Shown one piece after another: positions 57,901-64,000 of a stretch of 64,000 nucleotides of DNA. The notes beneath the pieces were generated by a model that saw only the letters and a list, made by a program, of their open reading frames with translations, was not told where the DNA came from and searched no databases. The stretch covers positions 6,138,001 to 6,202,000 of the forward strand of contig CM034107.1 in NCBI GenBank assembly GCA_019914945.1, written 5' to 3'. Position numbers and translations under genes: made by a program. The stretch's first letter is position 1, and each line of letters starts with the position of its first letter. This DNA comes from Typha latifolia. Taxonomy: Eukaryota; Streptophyta; Magnoliopsida; Poales; Typhaceae.

Positions 57901-59029
57901 CAGCAGCTCACTCGTCCTTGACGGTGATAGTGTTTAGTGTCCGGTAGTCGACACAAAAATGCCATATCCCGTCCTTCTTTCGCACCAATAGCACGGGAGA
58001 TGAGTAAGAGATATGACTTAGTTGTATGAGGCCTTGCTCCAACATCTCGGCTACCATCTTGGAGATAACTTCTTTTTGCATATGTGGATACCGATACAGC
58101 CTCACGTTCGCCGGTGCCGCTCTGGGCACAATCTCTATGCGATAGTCCGCCGTACACCTTGGTAGCAATTCCTTTGGCTCCTCAAATAGTCCAATAAATT
58201 TATCTAATAAATTAGACAAATCAATTGTAGTACCTAGACTAATTAGAGGCTCATCTCCTAGTGGTCCTAACTGAAGAAGATAGGCCAAATCACTCGCACA
58301 AGGCAGCCCCACCATCAGCTACTTTGTTGGAATCGGCGAAGATCGAATGCCATCAAGTTGCACATCTTTATTTCCTTGCTTAAATTTCATCCACATGCTC
58401 CAGAAATCAATAGTGACGGGTTCTAAGCTCTGCAACCACTGAGTGTCAAGGACAATGTCCGGTTCTCGCAGCACCAACGGATACAAGTCCACAATGAGGT
58501 CATATCCTTGTACCCATATACCGACCCGACGACACAAGCTCTCCGTCCGAAGCTTCGTGCCGTCTGCAATAGCAACGTCAAACCCCGCGGTCAGTTCAGC
58601 ATCCAAGCCCAACTTCCTAATATGATCTCCCTTTTAGGCCAATGCTCGATTCTTTCAATTTTTAGATCTGGATAGGATGTGATACGGAACTTTGAAAATA
58701 AATCCTGAAATATGCCGCCATTGGATCAATGTAAAATTTTGATATATTGTAGTCCCCGGAAAAGAGCTTTCCAACAAATCTAGTTTCAGGCGAATCAGAT
58801 AGTGGGATCTCGAGATATTGTCCGATTAGTAGATAAACATTAGAGAGTCCATCTTTGGATCCGTGGATGGAGGCATGAGATCCTAGGTGTTAATGGATGG
58901 TGGTAGACCGGCGATAATGGGATGGCACCGGTGAGTAAGTGGAGATGGAAGGATTATGGATGATGGAAGGGGTTAGAGCAAGGTGATAGATAGGGAAGAA
59001 GGGGGAGGAGTGGGCCGCCGCCCCTAAGG

Positions 59030-59326
59030 TGTAACAACCCAATCTAAAAAAAAAAAATTATGGGCACGACGCGACCGGCCACACTATGGCCGGCCTCGTG
59101 CCCATGCCAGCTGCTCATGCAGCTTGGTGGGGCGCCATGCGCCTGCGGCCGCTGCCGCAGCTAACCGGCTACGGCGGGCCCCGGCGCCGCCATTACTCCT
59201 CCTCCACCGCCTTCTCTCTCTCTCTCTCTCGGCCACCCTCTCACTCTACTCTCTCTCTCTATACCGACACCTTCCCTAGAGATGTCGTCGCCATCGCCGG
59301 TGAGACCTCTCACTCCCCCTCTCTTT

Positions 59327-59373
<47 letters not shown>

Positions 59374-62047
59374 CCGAGGTTGGGCTCGTCGGAGCCGGTG
59401 CCCTCCCCGCTGGCCCGGGTTCGCAACCTCCTCCCTCACCTCCTCTCTTTCTTCTTCTTTCTTTCTTTCTTTCTTTCTTTCTTTTTCTCCTTCTTCCTCA
59501 GCTCCTTCTCTTTCTTTCTGCACAGTGTTGGGCTCGGCCCAGCACTGATGGTAGATTTAATTAGTTTATTTATGTTATTTATTTAGGTATTTTTCTTCTT
59601 AATTAATGCAAATAGATTATTTAGACATTAACTATTTTAATAATATTATATATCCTTCAATATAATTTTATTAATGATAATTTTTATAATTAATGATTAA
59701 TTAGGTATAAATATAGGTAATACTTATATTTATTTATTTATTTACTTATCTATTAGATTAATAGATAGATTTGTAAATTATAATTATTAGATTTATATTC
59801 TAATATCCCCATCATATATATTTTAAGTATTTCTATTAATTTTATAATTATTCTACAACAAATAAAATACTGTCTATTTAGTTATTTATTTATTATTTTA
59901 TCGATTACAGATTGCGTTGTCCCTAATTAATTAAGATAGTGTATGAATTATAAAATTAATTAAAATTAGACATTGTCTATACTTATTTAGCCATTTATTT
60001 TATTTTATAATTATATATTCAGAAATACTCTCATATAAAAGAAAACATGCCTCTTCTCCTTATGTTATAACTAACATTTTATAATAAAGAATTATAATAT
60101 TTGAATCGTATCTATATTATAGACCTAGTTATGTAATCAAAAATAAAGAAAAGTGATTCTAAACCTAATAAACCTTTATATTTTAATTGAATTAATTCTA
60201 ATTAGATAAACGCCTAACATCATACTAATTAAATATTTCAGATCCCGAGCCCCCTTATTTGAGACCCCGTGGACCTTGCTAGCGATGAGTGTCACTCGGT
60301 TACCTGAAGGACGTGGGAGATGCATGGTTTGTATCTTCTGATCAGACGGTGAGTAGTCTTATCCCTTAGACGTCTTTATCAAATTAGGTTATATTATATA
60401 TTTATGTACATGTATGTTTTGGCCTCCAGAATGATTATATAATTTTATCTAGAAATGATTATAGTTGAGCATATTTTATCATGCATTCAATTATGCTGAT
60501 TTGGGATATGAGTACATTGGTGATATATATAGAGATGATTAGAGATGATTCTACTGTTATGATTGTTTACCGAGTTGATCTGTAGCATGAGTATGCATGT
60601 GTTGACGATATAGTTGGAGACTACATTGCATCATTTTCTCTTGATTCCTATCCACCTAAATTCCTGTTATGCATTGACTTGTTATTGTACTGGATATATG
60701 CATTTGCTCTGTCATTTAGAAGGAAAGCATGAAGTATGATTGATAGGATAGTTGATAGAAAGCGTGAGGATAACCGAGTGGGCGCGAGGGTCAGGGCGTG
60801 CCTGGAGATGATTGATCGCTCGACATAGTCGCGATCCTGTTGGCTTTACGTTGAGGTCGTTAGTCTATGTGCGCAGCAGACATTCGGACACATGCCGTTC
60901 GCTAGGGCATATGTGGCGAGTTATCCTCACAAGGTTTCTATCAACTATGTAGGTGCCCGGTCTAGATGGATGTTGATACCCTAGCGGGTGGCGGGGTATG
61001 GTTATATTAGAGATACTCTTGCGGGTGGCGGAGTATGCTCTGAGCCTTTGGACATGATGTTGAGACCGGATATCGGGTATTGACTGTGCATAGTGGTCTA
61101 GTATGATGATATTATACCGAGATGTCAGTGATGATTATGATGTTGAAAAATGCATATAATTTTATTATCATTTGGTTACCTGATTATCGAGTGGTCAATA
61201 TACATCATATATGATTGCATTTGATATCATAACGTGGTCATGGTCGGCATCCATCATGTGTCATATTTGAGAGAGAGAGTTATGGTGATAGTATGATACA
61301 GAGATTTGTTTACCCATGGTCGAGGATTATATACTTTTATCAGTTATGACATGTTATCTACTTTTCATTTATATATTATTGAGGACACATTCATATACTC
61401 ATTTATGAGATGATACTATTTCTGATTCATATTATCCAGTACATGATTTACTCTCTGTTTGGCATCACTGATTCGGGGTAAGGTCTATTGACTGAGCTTT
61501 TTGCTCATGACTCTCTTTGTTTCTTTTCTAACCCCTCAGATTTGTGGTACGTGATAGCGACGTGAGATATCTTGAGAAGATATTTTAGAGTGATGATGAG
61601 ATATTAATGCGAGACGGTAGAGAAAATAGTTTAACCAGACATTGAGTTGTATCGTTGTTTGTTATATTTGTACCTTATTGTATCAGATGATGATTTGTAT
61701 AGTATATGTCAAATTTCATAGCACTCGTGTATCAGTTGTTTAGTTCTATCTTGATGGTTTATTGTGGCCTGTGTGGGTCCTGCCAGATTATATAGTGGTA
61801 TAGTGTATATTATTATGGACGTGAATATTCATGTGTTAACAGATTTATTTGGTTAATAGTATGATTTATTTGGCGATGGATTATGTGATCATGGATATGT
61901 TAGCAGGTGTTATTTGATGATGTCATGATTGTATGTGCACAGGAGTGTATCTGTGCGTGACGGGGCCCTCCCGATCTGTCGCGTGCGCCACGCGTGCCGT
62001 GTGGGCGCGTGTGCGTGCACGTGCCCGTGCCGGGCGGGGGCGTTACA
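59030..62047 (+). mobile_element. Solo LTR, 3.02 kb (copy 2)
   Basis: TGTAACAACCC to GGGCGTTACA with a perfect 5-bp target duplication TAAGG (59025-59029 and 62048-62052). It aligns along its length with copy 1 at 11537-14691, including the hairpin, the CT and CTTT microsatellites, the AT-rich centre and the ctcatgactctctttgtttc region. A CpG-rich stretch near 59220 is shorter here. It has no gag, pol or primer site. The perfect duplication suggests that it inserted more recently than copy 1. Confidence 0.85.
59062..59103. repeat. GC-rich hairpin near the LTR 5' end (copy 2)
   Basis: The outer GGGCACGA/TCGTGCCC stem is identical to that in copy 1. In the inner stem one base differs (TATGGCCGG for TGTGGTCGG), still leaving most pairs. 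Confidence 0.7.
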
Positions 62048-62515
62048 TAAGGGACTAGGGTGAGTGGCCGGTCGAGGGGGGTTAGAAGCGGCGTCGCTAG
62101 GGAATGAGAGAACGAGAGAGAAGAAGACGAAGGAGACAAGGGCAAACTCAATTCATTCAATAATGATTCCATGGTTGTCATCCACACCTTTAGAGGCTAA
62201 CGAAACAATTCAAAAATGACAATTATTAACCCTAAAATAGTAGATTTTCGCCGATCATGTTCGAACGTCCTCGATCGTGTTTGAACATTTTGCGTTCTCG
62301 GTATTTGCGAACCTGATGCAGACGTTCACAAACGCGTTCGTACGCACCCCACCCGCGTTCGAACGCAACATACAGGCATTCACAAACAATTTTTTGAAAT
62401 AAACACTAAAACAAGAATAAAAGACACCCCTAAAGTGTATCCATGCTCGAGACGACATTGGTGAAGTCCAAATTGTATCAATCCACCACGCTTCGGCAAC
62501 CTTGTCCTCAAGGTG

Positions 62516-63089
62516 ACTCGAGTCAAACTTGTTGTGTTTAGTGGGTCATCCTTAGTTGAGCATGGATACTTGTACTCCTATTAGCCCAATGAGGGATTCG
62601 GGTCTGTCTACATTGAGTCCACTTGGTCTCGAGTGGTCGAACCAACTGACTCAATGTCAATTCAGCTATAGAAATTTGCTGCATCCGATTACGCTCGGGA
62701 GGTCGAGTTAGATGTAGTTGGTGGATCCTGATTAGGTCCACCTAGTGACTTGAGTTAGGTTCAACCAGCTGAACTAACTGTTGGTTGTGCTCATAATTGT
62801 TCTACCCATGGATTAGGATCCAAGTCAATTGTATCTTGGTACAAGCAAACTCGACTTAAGTCAAGTAGAGGGTTTTTGATCAGATCCCTTATTTGACTTA
62901 ATTGAGTCCCCAAGTCCAGAGATGACTCACACTTGACTTGACCTCTTTGGCTCTTAGGTCCAACCTAGCTTATGTCTAGCAATTCAACTTGGTCAAGCCC
63001 AACCATGTAGCCATCTTGAAATTCTAACCACTTAGGGTTTTCAAAAAAAAATTGAAATCCCTAATATTTCTCCCATAATTCCCGCTTCA
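62516..63089. other. Unassigned interval
   Basis: Repeated gagtcaa/gactcgagtc/caagtcgagt words between 62510 and 62900 give it a mildly repetitive character. No coding sequence or element border was recognised. Confidence 0.4.
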
Positions 63090-63767
63090 TCAGTCGTTGC
63101 CATAGGAGTTGCCTTGGCACGTGGCAGCCATGGCTGAGTAGTGACCACCTTCAGTAGTTGCTTTGGAAGGGTTCCCGGCGGTGTGGCGGCAATTGGCGGC
63201 GATGGAAGGCCGAAGTTGGCCCAAAAAAATGAAATATTTATCTCCTTCTTCTCTGTCTCGTCGCAGCCACGACATGGAGCCTTCGACGGTCTGGAATATG
63301 AAAATAGCTATTGATGAGGTCCCTCTTGGGGTGGCAGTGGTTGATTGATGTGCAAGGCTAAGGTTGACAAAAACAAAATCTTCATCTCCTTCTTCTTCAT
63401 TTAGTCGCAGCCATGGCAGGAAGCGTTCGGCCATTTGGATGAGAAAAGTAGCAGCCAACGAGGTCTTTACGAGGCTATCAGTGGCCGGTGTTGCTGTGGG
63501 TGGAAGATCGCAGCCTTCTTCTTCGAGTTGTAGCTCGACAGGGAGCTGCAACGTCATCTCCGGTGATGACGCTGTTGCAGTCGACCGTCGATTGACCGCT
63601 GGAGGCCATACGCGATTTCTTCCTAGTTGCCGACTTGCCATGATTGCAAAGGGAGGTGATGTAAGGCGGCCCAAGTGTCGGAACTCACGGTTCCGAATCA
63701 TCTCCCTCACCACTGATGATGATTCCTGATGACGGATATCCAGCGACCATGCGTAGTCTTCCTCCAT
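63090..63767 (-). CDS. Unrecognised 225-codon frame with an internal repeat
   Basis: I do not recognise a family. The frame has two related blocks in tandem, AATFLIQMAERFLPWLRLNE and AIFIFQTVEGSMSWLRRDRE, each followed by an acidic EEGDxxFxF stretch, about 49 residues apart. The matching DNA repeat is about 148 bp. The N-terminal half is Ser/Arg/Pro-rich (RRSTATASSPEMTLQLPVEL). No signal peptide or membrane segment is obvious. The neighbouring 63364-63729 region is also open on the plus strand, so this could be a chance open frame in a GC-richer repeat or part of a transposon. Coding status is uncertain. Confidence 0.3.
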   Translation of the reverse strand: MEEDYAWSLDIRHQESSSVVREMIRNREFRHLGRLTSPPFAIMASRQLGRNRVWPPAVNRRSTATASSPEMTLQLPVELQLEEEGCDLPPTATPATDSLVKTSLAATFLIQMAERFLPWLRLNEEEGDEDFVFVNLSLAHQSTTATPRGTSSIAIFIFQTVEGSMSWLRRDREEGDKYFIFLGQLRPSIAANCRHTAGNPSKATTEGGHYSAMAATCQGNSYGND

Positions 63768-64000
63768 TCAATAGTGGTTCGCACGGTTGTCGACTCATTG
63801 AAGAACTTCGTTCTGACGTCGAAAGAACCTTTCCAATCGTCGAGCTCGCTGGAGGAAACTGCTGCCTTGAAGCTGGACTCTTTGCCATTTCTGCAAAGAT
63901 TGGGAAGGATGCAGCCAGCCTTTCACAGTTTGTCGGCCAGGTCTCTGGTACATGGGAAAATGTGGTGGTTCCGAGGGCTGCTACGATGGTTGAGGATTCC
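63768..64000. other. Right-edge sequence, possibly coding
   Basis: The composition is GC-richer than most of the window. One plus frame reads SLEETAALKLDSLPFLQRLG and stays open to the edge, but no family is recognised and the frame may continue outside. Nothing firmer can be said. Confidence 0.25.

Larger units (their letters stand above)
53847..58622 (-). mobile_element. Chromovirus-type Ty3/gypsy element, pol largely readable
   Basis: On the minus strand, from 58612 down, come protease/RT lead-in (58319-58612), RT (57908-58315 and 57559-57885, with RTPDGHYEFQVMPLGL and catalytic VFFDDILVYS), RNase H (57080-57271, FLSKALSQKSQQLSTYERE), the RNase H end and integrase zinc region (56636-57004), integrase core (56312-56632, WKDISMDFIKGLP) and a chromodomain-type end (55509-55793, RIGPIAYRLELLKGSRVHPVF). 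The 3' LTR is type B (53847-54068 plus 54968-55453), interrupted by a solo LTR. Gag, the protease active site and the 5' LTR are missing: at 58623 it abuts a type A LTR. Frameshifts and stops show that it is inactive. Confidence 0.85.
58623..62480 (-). repeat. Type A LTR interrupted by the 3 kb solo LTR
   Basis: 58623-59029 and 62048-62480 together form one type A LTR in reverse, starting TGATCTCCC and ending AAATTGTATCA. Beyond it, ccaccacgcttcgg and cttgtcctcaagg (to about 62515) are the last bases of the pol interior of a minus-strand element, the rest of which is absent. The TTCGAA-type cluster is at 62258-62365. Confidence 0.75.

Overview
The window looks like nuclear DNA from a flowering plant. 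It has spliced genes with GT-AG introns, a plant-type ubiquitin-L40 ribosomal fusion gene with a telo-box in its promoter, the end of a plant endosomal R-SNARE gene, and a dense pile of plant transposable elements (Ty3/gypsy, Ty1/copia, L1-type LINEs, hAT and MULE). A monocot is possible, but nothing here proves it. No prokaryotic, organellar, CRISPR, rRNA or tRNA feature was seen.

Layout. 1-9,000: a 4.0 kb hAT transposon (904-4904) with a decayed transposase, a hAT-in-hAT nest (6894-8180 containing 7077-7567), and the last two exons of a VAMP727-like R-SNARE (8529-8854). 9,384-17,400: a hAT-like end and a 5'-truncated L1 LINE (10171-16517), itself split by a 3.16 kb solo LTR (11537-14691) and a second LTR-like insert. 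17,400-26,100: a decayed duplicate of the ubiquitin-L40 gene whose third intron carries 5.8 kb of foreign DNA with a truncated SHAQKYF-type MYB gene in the same orientation. 26,380-39,960: copia, a small non-autonomous LTR element, a second LINE, a MULE tail, a solo LTR and gypsy debris. 40,217-43,200: the intact ubiquitin-L40 gene, five exons and 128 codons. 45,300-62,480: a nest of related gypsy elements and solo LTRs, including a long chromovirus-type pol on the minus strand and a second copy (59030-62047) of the 3 kb solo LTR. The last 1.5 kb holds one unassigned minus-strand frame.

The only gene that looks intact is ubiquitin-L40 at 40217-43200. The MYB gene keeps a complete SHAQKYF MYB repeat but has lost both ends. 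The VAMP727-like gene shows only its 3' end. Everything else coding belongs to mobile elements and is mostly broken.

The strongest unusual signals are these. (1) Several LTRs, including one in an apparently unrelated element, share a promoter-proximal module of TTCGAA palindromes, often paired 20-21 bp apart, within otherwise AT-rich sequence. (2) One solo LTR ends in four 21-bp tandem units that each look like an LTR tip joined to a tRNA primer-binding site. (3) A MYB gene is nested in an intron of a ubiquitin-L40 pseudogene, between short direct copies of that intron, with degenerate echoes of its own exon-intron boundary inside its large intron.
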